From positions 82,755,599 to 82,819,598 of the forward strand of contig CM047806.1 in NCBI GenBank assembly GCA_026214975.1: 64,000 nt of DNA, in the 5' to 3' direction. The DNA is from Gentiana macrophylla (lineage: Eukaryota > Streptophyta > Magnoliopsida > Gentianales > Gentianaceae). Of the stretch, positions 1 through 11,477 are shown piece after piece. Numbering within the stretch: position 1 is the stretch's first letter; the number at the start of each line of letters is the position of its first letter. The translations under genes were made by a program, and so were the position numbers. Below the pieces are notes generated by a model. That model made no database searches and had not been told where the DNA came from. It saw only the letters and a program-made list of their open reading frames with translations.

Positions 1-436
1 CGTATAGATTGTCTACTACCATTGTCGGAGTAGATAGGAGTAGGAATTGCACCCGTAACTGATAAATATGATAATAATCATTAAAAGCTCATGATTAATC
101 AAAGGAAATTATATGGGGAAGTAAACATAACGATTAACTAATCCAAGTTAGTAGATCGGTGAGGAGAGGGAGAGGTATATGTATTGTTGGTATTTGTTGG
201 TATATGTATTGAGGAGAGGGAAGTAAACATAACGATTAACTAATCTAGGTATTTGTTTTCTTTTATGTTATTGTTGGTCAATGACCGCTCTATGTTGCTT
301 CTCAATTAGGTTAGAATCGTTTATATGTATAAGTTGCATTGTCTCTGTGGGATCGACCTTGACTCGCATTTACTATACTACGATGTACCTAGTATTCTTT
401 CTAGTAATATCGACGTTAGTGACTTACACGCGATCA
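1..436 (+). mobile_element. 5' LTR, 3' portion
   Basis: It ends in CGATCA immediately before the primer-binding site and matches the end of the LTR at 6604. Compared with the 3' LTR it holds an extra block of about 75 bp around 160-246, which repeats the segment at 117-143 (AGTAAACATAACGATTAACT). The two LTRs are therefore no longer identical. Differences in the best-aligned part are mostly transitions. Confidence 0.88.
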
Positions 437-443
437 AGATTTT

Positions 444-461
444 TTGCGCCACTGCCGGGGA
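444..461 (+). other. Primer-binding site, tRNA-Asp type (degenerate)
   Basis: TTGCGCCACTGCCGGGGA lies 7 bases after the LTR end and matches the Athila/Tat-type site TGGCGCCGTTGCCGGGGA at all but a few positions. Confidence 0.75.
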
Positions 462-840
462 CAATGGCCAATTTTTAAATATAAACGTTTTAATTCTAAT
501 TAAGAAGTCATTTTTATTTTATTTTATTTTGAGTCTTGAGTCGTTCTGTATCAACCCTGCATATGTTAAACTGCCAGAATAAGAAAATTCAGGGCCGGTA
601 TCCTGAAGGTAATCTTCGAGTTACCGAGGCCTAGAAAATCAATTTCTGAATAGTTCCTGTTATTCTGTGTTATTCCCTAATGATTTTAGTTAGTAGGTCC
701 GCAACAGTTGGGATCACACCTAGCTGATGCGGAAGTTGCTAACCTTTTCTTTGTTTTATTTTGTCTTTTTGCAGGAAGATCAGAACACTTCAGAAATTCG
801 ATCGATTAAGAGTTGAAAAAGCACACACAATTCATACAAT
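462..840 (+). other. Element 5' untranslated leader
   Basis: This is non-coding sequence between the PBS and the first ORF. It holds the first copy of a recurrent imperfect palindrome (593-631). No gag-like coding was recognised here, although gag would be expected in this position. Confidence 0.6.
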
Positions 841-1779
841 ATGACTAGAACAATCTTGAACATGACACCAATTTTCATGTATCCTGGATCTGAAGCACGA
901 GAGCATTATCAAGTGGTAAAGAAATGGTTGGAAAAAGAGGAGAAAGCAATCAAGCAAGAGCCTGAAGATGACCTCAAGGAGTATAGCACATACCGCCCAA
1001 GTGAGTTTCCTTGCAAATTAATTGATATATCATCTTCGGATTACGATTCTGATGATCCTGAAGAGGATCCTGACATGATGTTTTCTGAGCCTGAGGATTA
1101 CCCAGACTCAGACACCGTGGTGAAGTTAGGAGACCGCGGGCACGCCTGGACTCCCGGTTTGACCAATGGAATATCCGAAGGATTAGGTCTCTGCGACTCT
1201 GGGTCGAGTTGCAATATTCTACCTTTTTCCCTATGTCAAAAGATAAGACTTCTGGTCATATTGAATCAAACCAGGACCATGACCTTCGTAGATAGAACCA
1301 GAGATATGCCTGCTGGTCTGCTTAGAAAGTGTACAATTAAGGCAGGAGGGTTCACATATCCTATTGACTTCACGGTCAGAGACGTACCTGAGGACCCTAG
1401 TGCCCCAGTTCTCTTAGGACGACCTTTCTTAGCGACGATTAGGGCGGTTATGGATTTTCATAAGGAGGAGATTACTCTTAGAATGAATAATGACGTTGTA
1501 TCTTTTATGATCCTAGAACCCCTGGAAAACCGACCGGAGAGTTGTAAGATGACTTATGCTTCAGGGAAGGTGGAGATCTTGGAAATCGAAGGGCTTAAGC
1601 ATAGAGAGGTTGTCATAGAAACCGTTGAGCAAGAGTTTATGAGATTAATGCTGAGAGAGAAAGAAGTTAAGGACCACAACAAGATGCTCACGGAAGCTAG
1701 TCCTTCCGTGTTGCATAGTGAACGAGTCGAGCTGAAAGTAGAAAACGTGGAGTCCTTGGGCTTAAAGTCTAAATCTTGA
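841..1779 (+). CDS. Athila-type retropepsin-like ORF
   Basis: The 312-residue ORF has an acidic N-terminal part (residues about 30-95, rich in D, E and S). A retropepsin-like domain follows at about residues 115-220. The active-site motif reads LCDSGSSCNILP where Athila proteases usually have LCDLGAS-NLMP, and the flap/C-terminal strand motif is VLLGRPFLATIRAVMDF. The C-terminal 70 residues are charged and probably helical. In a complete element this enzyme cleaves Gag-Pol inside the particle. Here gag, reverse transcriptase and integrase are missing around it, which is unusual. The first ATG of the open frame is used. The domain is recognised by motif, while activity is not shown. Confidence 0.75.
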   Translation: MTRTILNMTPIFMYPGSEAREHYQVVKKWLEKEEKAIKQEPEDDLKEYSTYRPSEFPCKLIDISSSDYDSDDPEEDPDMMFSEPEDYPDSDTVVKLGDRGHAWTPGLTNGISEGLGLCDSGSSCNILPFSLCQKIRLLVILNQTRTMTFVDRTRDMPAGLLRKCTIKAGGFTYPIDFTVRDVPEDPSAPVLLGRPFLATIRAVMDFHKEEITLRMNNDVVSFMILEPLENRPESCKMTYASGKVEILEIEGLKHREVVIETVEQEFMRLMLREKEVKDHNKMLTEASPSVLHSERVELKVENVESLGLKSKS

Positions 1780-2385
1780 CGCAGAGGTAGACCTAGCACG
1801 CAAGCTAAAAGGGAGAGGCGTGCTAGGAAGAGAGCTCAAAAAGGTTCCTTAATAGTACAAACCTCTGGAGCAAAAGTTTGGCAAGTTAGAGCTCCATCCC
1901 TTGATTAATCGGAGATCTGAAGAAAGTCGAGCTGGCGACTATAAACTCAAAACTATCTCTTCAAACCCTTAGGTAGTTTAGGATTGAATAAAACTAGCCA
2001 GATGAAGGGACAAGCTTTTTTTCATCCTACCACAAACTTAGGCTTGAAACCGAATGGTTGTGGAAAGGTTTTTTTACCTCGTTGCGGATTCTAGGGAAGT
2101 AGGTTAGGTTTTGAGTCGGAAATGACAATTGAAGAATAAAAGGGTAGTCAATCTGAGGTCAGAATTGAGCAGAAAGGTTGAGTAAGAAGTGCAGCAAAGG
2201 CAGGTCACCAATCTAGGGAAAAGATACCCCCGGTATCTCGAGGGTAACCTCCGGGTTACCGAGGCTTGATTTTCATATTTCTAAACGTCAGTTTATAAAA
2301 CTGAATTTTTAGAGACACATAGAGGACACACGTTGCACCAGATACTGTCAGTCAGCAGAAACCGAACCATTTTTCCCCTCTTTTG
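1780..2385 (+). other. Inter-ORF non-coding region
   Basis: Where reverse transcriptase would be expected there are only about 600 bp without recognisable coding. One palindromic motif copy lies at 2228-2266. Nothing else is recognised. Confidence 0.6.
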
Positions 2386-2616
2386 AAATCTTTCATCCTT
2401 TCCCATACTCCACCATAACTCCACCTCAATCCCATCAATCACCTCATCAAATCCCTCACCCTAATAACTTCTCTACCCATTATCCCACTAAACCATCCAC
2501 ATTCATTCCACTCTTCCTATTTAAACCACACCTTCATCACCAATACCATCATTCTTATCATTTTCATCTCTTTCATTCACCAAACTTCTTCAATTTCTTC
2601 CTTCTTCATAAATTTC
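2386..2616 (+). promoter_or_regulatory. 231-nt G-free tract with TATA-like box upstream of ORF2
   Basis: No G occurs on the + strand from 2386 to 2616. The tract is C/T/A only and rich in CA and CTT runs. A TATA-like TATTTAAA lies at 2518-2525, followed by a CA/CT-rich leader like that of many plant mRNAs. It directly precedes the region of ORF2, so an internal promoter or an unstructured leader is possible. That role is inference. Confidence 0.55.
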
Positions 2617-2877
2617 GACCACCACATCATCACCAAACCACCACCATGACCAAACCAATTTCCTTCCATTTTCCAAACCCTAAACACCACCTCCTTCAAC
2701 CATGTTGTTGTCTTGTAGTGTTGTTGCTACGGTGAAGTGCTGCAATTTTTCTTCTTATATCATTAGAGGCACAGCCCCAGAAGAAAATCTCAGGCCGGTA
2801 AACCAAACCCTACATCCGGTTTACCGAGGGTTGTTTTCCAAAAACAGCTTCCATATCAGGTTCTGTATTCATTCAGG
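2617..2877 (+). other. ORF2 upstream region
   Basis: This short region lies between the G-free tract and ORF2. It has an ATG at about 2646 without a long frame and a palindromic motif copy at 2793-2830. No gene is recognised. Confidence 0.5.
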
Positions 2878-3952
2878 ATGGGTCCTAAGAGTCAACGGTC
2901 AGCTGTTCGTCCAAGTGGATATCAGACAGTGTATGGAGATGCCAACCCATTGATAGACGGAGTTGCGCAGTTCCATTCTTTAGCTATTTACGAGTCGTTC
3001 TGAGGACATTGGAACGCAAGGCCAGTGGCTCGAGAATGAGGGGTAGATTTGGACGACTGCGGGACAATATTGCCGGAGGCCCTACAAGCACAAGATATAT
3101 TGGAAATGGCTGAAGCACCGGCTCGGTTCAACGCCACGGTGTTAAGAGAATACTATGCATACATTTCGCATAACCCCGGAGCCACTTATTCTATGGTTCG
3201 CGGTATTAAGGTTGATTTCTCTATCGAGCGGATCAACGCTCACTTTGGGGTTATAAATCCACCGGTGGGCCCGGATGAGTACACATCCTCGAGCAACATT
3301 GCCGATCTCGATAGGATGGATATGGTTGCTGATTTCTTAGGGGTGCAATGGAAGCATAATCCTGCTGGAGCCCCCACCATCTTCCTAGAAAATGAGCTAT
3401 CCTGGGACCGGAAGATGGTCAATCGATTTGTTTGTGCTCTCCTTCTTCCGACGAAGCACACTATTTCTGTCACCACTTCGAGGGCAGAGTTGATGTTTTA
3501 CCTAGAGATGGGTGCCCCCATCAACATCGGTCTGTTGATGTATAGCCATATTCATGAGCTTGCCACCACTTCTGAGCGAGAGCTGCTACCTTACGGGCCG
3601 ATGATTGATATGTTTGCTCTAGAGGCCGAGGTGAAGATGCTTGTCAGTGATGATTGGGAAGATCCTGAGCCTCAGCTCAGTTCGCAGTCAATTTTGAGAG
3701 TTCAGAGACGGGTTAGAGCAGAGAGAGCATACTCCGGTGCTTGGAGCACCGAGAACTCAGAGAGCCTTGCTTGAGGAGCACTCGCGAGAGATTGCGAGTT
3801 TGCATCGTAAGATAGATCGGATTATTGACTTTCTAGGAGTTCCGCCTGCTACCCGGCCACCTAGGACTGCCCCACATCGTAGAGCATCCTCTTCCACCAC
3901 CGTCGCCTCGAGTTCTGCACCACCTCCAAGTTTTGAGCATGGATTCGACTAG
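2878..3952 (+). pseudogene. ORF2: 'putative plant transposon protein' domain, degenerate
   Basis: The ATG at 2878 opens a frame starting MGPKSQRSAVRPSGY, broken by TGA at 3001 and again near 3037. It then runs open to 3773 (about 240 residues). A one-base shift continues it at 3737-3952 with a helical stretch (LLEEHSREIASLHRKIDRII) and a Ser/Pro-rich tail. The central part (RFNATVLREYYAYI, VRGIKVDFSIERINAHFGV, NRFVCALLLPTKHTISVTTS) has the pattern of the plant-specific transposon-associated domain found in ORFs of Athila-like and related elements. The biochemical role of this family is unknown. Both premature stops could come from CGA-to-TGA type transitions. Confidence 0.7.
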
Positions 3953-5154
3953 GAGGGTTATTCTGATAAGGACTAGCTTTTATTTCTTTCTCTTGTTGTT
4001 TTCCATTTTTCTTATTTTTTTTATTTTATTTTTCTTTTCCTACTTAGTTGATGTAGCAGAATAATTTTCAATAATAATTTTGTCGGCTTAAATTTGTTTT
4101 GGAGTATATTATTTTCTCTTTTACAGCCGCACTTTTATTATCCAGTTGCTTGTCACCACTGTTCTTTTTGGTTTTCTTGAGATATTTAGCGCAGATTCTT
4201 CATGGATTAATTCTATCGGCCTGATGATTTATACAATGATATGTTTCTTCTTTGGTTCCACCCTTAACCGAAGCTAAGTTCCTTTTCGTTTTTTATTTCT
4301 CATCTTACACATTAGGGACAATGTTTCGATTAAGTGGGGGGTAGAGGAATGTCACTTAGCTTTTTAGCATTATATTCCATGAATTGCGTGATTGTCTTGA
4401 TTTTCTTTCATGCAGATTCATTACTTAGACTTTGATTCCTTTCGACAGAATTTCGAAAAATTATGATATCTTTGATCTTTTCGAGTTAATTGACTTCATC
4501 TTAGTTTTACTTTGTACAAGTAAAAGAAAGTGTCCACTTCTGAAGTAGTGGCGTATTAAGCGCATATTCTGTTATGAGCCACCATTTTAAGCATGTATAA
4601 CTCACTTCCCTTGGTGTGTAGTCGATAGCATATAGCTTTGACTGAAGTTGACCCTGGCTTTATCACAAATCATGTTTCACTTACGCTTAGAAAGGCAAAG
4701 GAATTTCGGATTCGGTAGTTTATCAAGAGTGGGGCCATGAGGATAGTTAAATCAATGAGAGTTCACCCGCCAAGAAAGAGAAGTGCATTGAAATATATAC
4801 ATCTATATTCTCTTTGGCAATATCTTAGTCGATGGAGCGTAAGACGCATGACTTTTTGCATAGACCGATAAACGTGAGCCTAAGAGTAATAAATGCTCGG
4901 TTCTCGATCCGCCTTGCCAGCTCAATTAATTAACAAATACACTACGGGTTGACGTGATGTGAGATTGCCTGCATTTCTAATCGGTTTATTGCACACACAC
5001 ATTGGCTCATTACTTGAATAGTGTTTAATATGTTACTGATGGATACGAGTGGCATGATCTTGATCTTGGCTTAGTGGGGCATAGTTGTTTTTAATTAACT
5101 TGTGTATTGCTCAGAGTGTTATTTTATTTTCGCCTTTTTGCTCGGGACGATCAA
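3953..5154 (+). other. 3' untranslated region of the element
   Basis: This stretch of 1.2 kb has no recognisable gene. It contains a purine-rich run (TTAAGTGGGGGGTAG near 4332) that resembles the true PPT and could be a second, internal polypurine tract. Confidence 0.55.
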
Positions 5155-5173
5155 AAGCTAAGTAGGGGGTAGT
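5155..5173 (+). other. Polypurine tract
   Basis: AAGCTAAGTAGGGGGTAGT directly precedes the 3' LTR start TGATAACGC. It would prime plus-strand DNA synthesis. Confidence 0.8.
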
Positions 5174-6604
5174 TGATAACGCTCTAAATGGTACCAATAA
5201 TTATACCTATATTCACCCCGAATTCTGCTCGAGAGAGTATAGGTAGGCTCATTATTGCTTAGAATATGTGTCAAATTCTATGTGAGTGTTTCCAGGATCA
5301 TAATTCTGCATCTATGCTATTTTCCTGATGTTTTGGTACTGTTTTGTCTCGTTTTGCGTGTTTTATAGGATGTACCGAAACTAGAGCATTAGAGAACGGA
5401 TCTGGACCAAAAGGAATGCATTGGGCTCAGTGATTGAAGTCCAAGAAGAAGCCTGCTGAAGAAAAAGAAGAATAGAAGGCCCTGTAACCCAAGGGTTAGG
5501 CCGGGTAAACCGGCGTCTTGTGGAACACGAAATTTATTCTACCGCATTATCTAAGTCGGTTAGAGTTTTAAGTCAGCCATTGTATCTATATAAGGGCGCA
5601 ATTACAGATTATTGTATAACTTTTCATTAGTATTACAAATACATTATATATTTGGATGAAATAAAGTTTTCTTGAGCTTTGGAGAGTTGTTTTTGGTTTC
5701 CTCCCTTCTTCCATCATCTCTAACTTGAGTAGATCGAGCTAGATCTCCATTGTTGAAGGTATGAAGCTTTGAACATTCCTTTTTGTCTTCAATATGGTAG
5801 ATCTGTTCAGTATTTATGTGTTTTAGTTAATCTGCATGTTTAACAACCCTATAATTTACTTATTTTAATCGATCTTGAGCAATGTAGATCCGAAATTAGG
5901 AAAAGCCGCCCCGGTAAAACCAAATGTCTATACCGGTTTACCGAGGCATATTTTAGAAAACCTAAACTGGGATTCACTACAGCTACGTTGATCGGCAGTA
6001 ATAATTAAAACGAGTAATAGGTCTGGCCAATCTAGTATTCATAATTCATAAATTAACATGAAGGACCACAATTGAAGTGTTAATTAGGACATAGTCTTGA
6101 TGGACCCTAGGAACATGCTGGTCAATGTCGACAGCTGTCTAGGCGGGTTAGAGGTATGAGGGAACGCTCAATATCGGCAGTTCTAGTTCTTTATGCGTAT
6201 GGGCTATTACGGACCAATTAAGGAGGTTAGTTTGTTTATAGATTGTCTATTGCCATTGTCGGAGTAGATAGGAGTAGGAATTGCACCCGTAGCTGATAAA
6301 TATGATAATAATCATTAAAAGCTCATGATTAATCTAAGGAAATTATGTGGGGGAGTAAACATAACGATTAACTAATCCAAGTTAGTAGATAAGTAAGGAG
6401 AGGGAGAGGTATACCATGTTTGTTTTCTTTTATGTTATTGTTGGTCAATGACCGCCTCTATGTTGCTTCTTAATTAGTTTAGAATCATTTATATGTATAA
6501 GTTGCATTGTCTCTGTGGGATCGACCTTGACTCGTATTTACTATACTGCGATGTACCTAGTATTTTTGCTAGTAATATCGATGTTAGTGACTTACACGCG
6601 ATCA
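5174..6604 (+). mobile_element. 3' LTR (1431 bp)
   Basis: It begins TGATAACGCTCTAAATGG and ends CACGCGATCA. The last 360 bp match the 5' LTR remnant at 1-436. It carries two palindromic motif copies (5478, 5906). A TATA-like TATATAAGG lies near 5586. Confidence 0.88.
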
Positions 6605-8238
6605 GCAACCACTAGAAAAGTTGCAGCAGTTGCAAGTTCAACAAAGGGAACTTCCCAACCTGAAGCCAATAAGAAAACTGTGTCTCAGCAGATCACTCAA
6701 CAGAAAGGAATTAAAAGGAAAGCTGAAACACAGGGGGAAAAATCAGTTGGACGTTATTTGTTCCCAGGTACTTCAAGTCAGTTATCACCAACTGAGGGGG
6801 AACAACAACTGACAACTGAAGTCAATAAGAAGAAGAACATGGTTACTGAGATTGTTTCTCTCCTTAAGCAGAAAATATCAGAGAGACAAGTTTTTGCTAT
6901 GTATGTTGAGAAAGAGGAACAGGTAACTCAGCAACCAAAGGAGTACATCTTCGATGCTGGAAGGATCGTCAAACTAATGAAGATGAAGCTCAAGACTGAA
7001 GATTATCGTGAAGCTACTGTACTTACTAAAGAAAAACTATTGTTGGAGAAACTGGAAATACAAAATATCTATGCCTTATTTCCAATGGAAGAGTTTCTGA
7101 CCAACTGCTACAATAGATTCAAAGAGATAGCTCGGAGAACTGAATCCATCACATCATCTATACCTAAGGAAGTTTTAAAGAAGAAAGATGATGATAAAGA
7201 TGATGATTCAAGGAAAGAAGCTCAAAAAGGTACAGTTTTGCAGTCAAACACTCAACCTGAACAACAACCAGAGCAAACTGATACTAAGGCAGAAGAATTG
7301 CCAGTTGTAAATTAGACAATTGACAACAAAGAAGAAGAAGCTAGAGCTGATGATAATCAGCAACTGATGTTAATTGAAGATGCTAGTCAATCTAAAATCC
7401 AAGAAACAGAAGAAGAAGATCCATCCGAGAAGCTCACAACAGAGGAATTGAGCAAAGTAAAAGAAGGATTGAAAATTATGCTCAACCAAAAGGATTAATA
7501 CAATGGTCTTCTGTCACATGTTTCCAGTTACTTGGATTACAGGAAGAAGACTGATGTCTCAGTTCATACTAAGTTGGATATTATCAAGAAATCCACTTCT
7601 AATTCAGTTTCAGAAATTCTCAGTCTCCAGGAAAAACTTGAAGTTACAACTATGAAAGATCGAGAAACTAATGCTCAAGCTGAATGGCACCTCAATCAAC
7701 GCATATATGGTTTAGAAACTCGGCTCAAAGAAGTTCTTACTTCCTAGAAAGACATTTCAGCAGATCAAAAGGCACCTCAAGAGCTGATCACTCAGTTGCA
7801 TGATGCCAAAAAAATGGGAAGTAGAGGAAGAAAAGTTGAAGTTATGTGAAGAAAAACTGAAGCTTGAAGTTGAGTTGACAGAACTAAAGAAATCAAAATC
7901 AACAACATAATCCAACATCAGACACGTTGAAGAACTAACTGATGAACAGCTGATACTCAGTACAGTAAACCTGATGAAAGAAGAGCAACCCTCACTGAAG
8001 ATCTGTGGATGAAGTTTGTTCAAGATTACAGTCATGTTAAGGCCAAGTACAGACACAAAAATTATGAAGAATCACTCAACTACTTTTTGTGTGATCTCTA
8101 TCGTACACAGAAAATGGCAAATTACAAGAAGATCAAGAGGATTGAAGAAAAACTCAAATCAAAGATAAGGTTGAACAAATGAAGACAGATGTCAGTGAAT
8201 TTGAAAACTTTTACAAGGATAAAAGTCATCTTCCTAAG
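6605..8238 (+). pseudogene. Envelope-like ORF region of an older copia (Sirevirus-like) element, part 1
   Basis: This is open coding sequence from the LTR boundary to TAG at 7313. It reopens in pieces (7532-7747 and beyond) up to the next insertion at 8238. The product is Lys/Glu/Gln-rich with coiled-coil-like stretches and no retroviral fusion or receptor motif. By position (upstream of a copia PPT and LTR at 23043-24865) and composition it resembles the third ORF of Sirevirus-type elements. Its 5' part lies left of the window because the Athila-like element is inserted at 6604. Function of such ORFs is unproven. Confidence 0.6.
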
Positions 8239-8837
8239 TGATGTGCCTAAATCATACTTCGGTTCGCGGATCCTTATTCGGGTCTGACCGGCCACCGACA
8301 TTAGTGGATGAGGCCACCGGCCATTACAGCCCGCGAGCTCGCAAGCCAAATTAGAGCTGCAAGCCTTCGGATCAGTTCCAAGCCCTCAACCTTATGCGAC
8401 GACAAAAGGGATTAAGGGGCCGACACGCGATCTCATTTAATAAATGGGTCCGCCAGTGACCTCGACCATAATATCTAGAGGAAGAACTACCTCAAGTCCA
8501 GTGAAACAATGATACAGGGATCGGTTCCACTACGAGCCCGCATTGTAGCTAAATATCTATTATATATTGTATGTCCTCAATTGTAAATAATCCGAATCTA
8601 GTCGCTGGCTCGCCTTATAAATAGGGGAGCGTGTAACCCATTTAAGGCCCGGATCATAATCTATAAATAGATGGCAAAGTCAAATTGCCCCCGTCCTCTT
8701 CTCTTAAAAAGCACCACCGCCGGAATCCATTTCCGCCACCGGGCACCACCGGATAACACCACTTTTATACATTTTTATAGCCAGATATCCTACATATAAT
8801 CACCGCTAAAACAACCGTGATGATTTTGACATCGTCA
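8239..8837 (+). mobile_element. LARD 5' LTR (599 bp)
   Basis: It starts TGATGTGCCTAAATCATAC and ends GACATCGTCA. A TATA-like TATAAATAGGGGAGCG lies near 8616, so transcription probably starts about 30 bp downstream. Confidence 0.9.
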
Positions 8838-8839
8838 AT

Positions 8840-8857
8840 TAGCTCCGTTACCGGGAA
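8840..8857 (+). other. LARD primer-binding site (degenerate tRNA-Asp type)
   Basis: TAGCTCCGTTACCGGGAA corresponds to TGGCGCCGTTGCCGGGAA with three substitutions. Confidence 0.65.
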
Positions 8858-9357
8858 ATTGACATTTTCATCACTTTTCCGGCCAGATCTAAAATTTCCG
8901 GCGAACAAAATTCCCATTCTTTGTTTTTGATTTTCCGGTTGGATCTATATCAAGATCTACATCTGCTTCAATTATTTAGGAAGGTTTTCCAAATTAAGGT
9001 AGCATTTTGGGTCCGATTCAGTGATGAAAAAATCGAAAATGGAAGAGAAGGAGAAAGTAGCTTTCAAGAAATCCCATTTCTTCAGCTGGGCCCTTTCCAA
9101 AAAATCGCCTCTTGAAGAATGAAATCATACAAATCACTACTTTGAGCCATCTGCAGCCACCCAACATTTGATTTAAAGAAGACCATAGCTAATATCCAAG
9201 CTGAAAGAGGCCTCCAAAGCAAATCATTTGACATCATTATCAACTTTAATGAGCAAAAGGCATTCAACATAAAAGTACACAGCATCTGTGGATCGATTGA
9301 GCTGAAAACGAATCCATTAAGCTTGATGAAATATTTCGAGCTGAAAGTGAGATCGAG
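8858..9357 (+). other. LARD leader
   Basis: About 500 bp without a recognisable gene, only short ORFs. It ends at the chromovirus insertion (target TCGAG at 9353-9357) and continues at 18691. Confidence 0.6.
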
Positions 9358-11477
9358 TGTAACGCCCCGTTCCCGGACACCGAGTCCTTATCCGGAAAAG
9401 AAACGTTCGGCACGTATAAAATAAAAGTAAATTCATTTTATACGTAGTTCTCTACTACGTCGTATCAAATCAAAGGCAAACGGAAGCAAAACTCGGGTAT
9501 ATAAAATTTTTCCCAAAATTAAAGAGTAGAAAAGAAATCTAAGGGTAGAAATGTAAATTATTACATTTGGAAAAGTACTTAAAATCCCAAAAGGCAGAAT
9601 ACGACAAAACGTCAAACCGTAGTCTACCTCAAAAGTACGGAAAGTACAACCAAAGAGAAGCGTAAAAGAAACATCTTGATTCTTCAACGAAGCGGCGTCA
9701 AACGTCGTCGTCAAACTCTTCCTCAAAACCTGTTTCGTCTTCTCGTCCCCAAACACATAGAAAAAGTATGCATTCGAGGTAAGTACAACGACTTAGAAAG
9801 AAAGAGAAGCTATGAAAGCAATCATAGTTATAACGAAAAGATAATTATTTAATTAGTTGATTAAATGAGACCAACTCCATCTAGGGTTCACTTCATGCTC
9901 ATCAACACGTTGTGACTAATCTGCTTCTAACTTAGCCTATCTATGCTACAACCGCACTCAAGGGCACTACGCGCGATCCGCCTCAAGCAGGTCCTCTCTG
10001 TACTTAGTGGTCTTTGACCTACTGAGTTCTTCTACCTCGGGACACTCTTTGCAACATATTAGTGGATCACACCAATACCCACGAAGTCTAGAAAAGGTAG
10101 ACTCCGATAGCACGCACACCTCAAAGCAGAGTCCCTCCGCACTTAGGGTCTTTTTGACTCACGAAGTTCTTCTACCTTCGAGAGGTAGCACATGCATCGC
10201 GATTTAGCCCTGGTGCCTAGCCAAGAGAGACATGTTGTTTAATCTTTTACTAGTCACATACGTTGTTTATTAGGTTATTAGCTAGCCAACCCGAGTATTT
10301 TCAAGTATTCTCCTCACACAACTACTCTCTTCTTAGACCACTAGACACGGACAAGTCCTAGCACATACGCAGACATTGATGAATACTAATTCATCAAAGC
10401 ACAAGCCTATCATGCTCTTCCGACGGATCCGAACTTCAACTCCCTTTAAGAGTACATTCGGTGTTTTAACTGAACGAATCAGAAGCTCAATCCAAGCTTG
10501 TCTAAGTTATACCATGTCTAACATATCGTATATATATATCTCAAGTAAGTAAAGCATGTATATTTGGCTGAACAACGATTAACAATAGAAAGGAGGTAGT
10601 ACAAAACTGGACGCCCGTTTAAAGACCTGGACGCCCGTTCGGTTTACCGGACGCCCGTCCAAAATAGTGGACGCTTGTCCACCCAAAACAGATTCAATCT
10701 CGAATGTAAATTGCACCTCAGGCGCCCGTCCGGATAAGCCAGACGCCCGCCTCGAGATTCGACTAAGCGGGACGCCCGCCCGAGAGAACCGGACGCCCGC
10801 CCACCTGGTTCGACCAAAACCCTAACTTCATCATCATGCGATTTCCAGATCGTAATTCAACCTAAAACCAGCAAATAACCAACAAAACAACACAAGGATC
10901 CACATCTAGACGTCATCAGAACAACCATAGTCTTTAACCAAAACAAAGATTCATATTTCTAACACCAAGAAGCCTTAAAACATGATCAATTCCTTATAAC
11001 ATATGATAGAATTCATAGGATGTTTCTCTTACCTATTTGCAGCCCTAAACTCGATCAATCTCGCTCTGAAAAACTCTGCTGTAATCCCACAAAATCTGAT
11101 GCCGCAAAAGTTGTGCTCTTCACGCCGAGTCCAATTCTTGAATCCGTTTTGAAAACGATCAATTCTACCTCTTAGAATTGTGAAGAACTCTCTTTCTCTC
11201 TTTCTCTCCTCACAATGCCGCACAAGGGAAGGGGAAGGCTGAAATCAAACCGAAAATCCCTGAATTAGGTTAGGTCTTAGCATTAAAAAGGAGTTAACCA
11301 TTTTCCTTAATTGCCCTTGACCACAAAACTGATTTTCCTTTTAATTACATATATAAAATTTCGAGAATATATATATATAATGTCCAAAATAATTAACTCG
11401 AATAAAAGGAAACCGAACCTAATATTTCGTTTTCACAAAAGACACGCTCGCTTCTTTCCGAAAGTCGGAATATTACA
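9358..11477 (-). mobile_element. Chromovirus 3' LTR (2120 bp)
   Basis: On the + strand it starts TGTAACGCCCCGTTCCCGG and ends GTCGGAATATTACA. It matches the copy at 16570-18685 throughout, with many small indels. The stop codon of the polyprotein overlaps its edge. Confidence 0.92.
10608..10803. repeat. GGACGCCCGTCC motif array in the 3' LTR
   Basis: Eight or nine copies of GGACGCCCGTCC or close variants occur in about 195 bp. The motif is a short inverted repeat (GGACG-CC-CGTCC), spaced irregularly at 10-50 bp. The same array lies in the other LTR. Confidence 0.85.

Larger units (their letters stand above)
593..5946 (+). repeat. Dispersed CCGGTAAACC/GGTTTACCGAGG palindromic motif, five copies
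   Basis: Imperfect palindromes of about 40 bp occur at 593-631, 2228-2266, 2793-2830, 5478-5515 and 5906-5946. Each has a left arm like GGCCGGTAAACC or CCCCGGTATC, a short variable centre, and a right arm like GGTTTACCGAGGC. The copies lie in the leader, between the ORFs, before ORF2 and twice in the 3' LTR. No coding role is apparent. They may form hairpins in the RNA. Confidence 0.7.
1..6604 (+). mobile_element. Athila-like non-autonomous Ty3/gypsy element (5' end outside window)
   Basis: The order is 5' LTR remnant, PBS, protease-like ORF, G-free leader, second ORF, PPT and 3' LTR. The two LTR segments share nearly identical sequence (7-100 versus 6239-6330). The PBS resembles the tRNA-Asp type of Athila/Tat elements, and the protease-like domain is of the Athila kind. 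No reverse transcriptase, RNase H or integrase coding is visible between the LTRs, so it would depend on another element for replication. It is inserted in the envelope-like region of an older copia element, whose sequence resumes at 6605. The left target-site duplication lies outside the window, so it cannot be checked. The family call is inferred from motifs. Confidence 0.8.
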
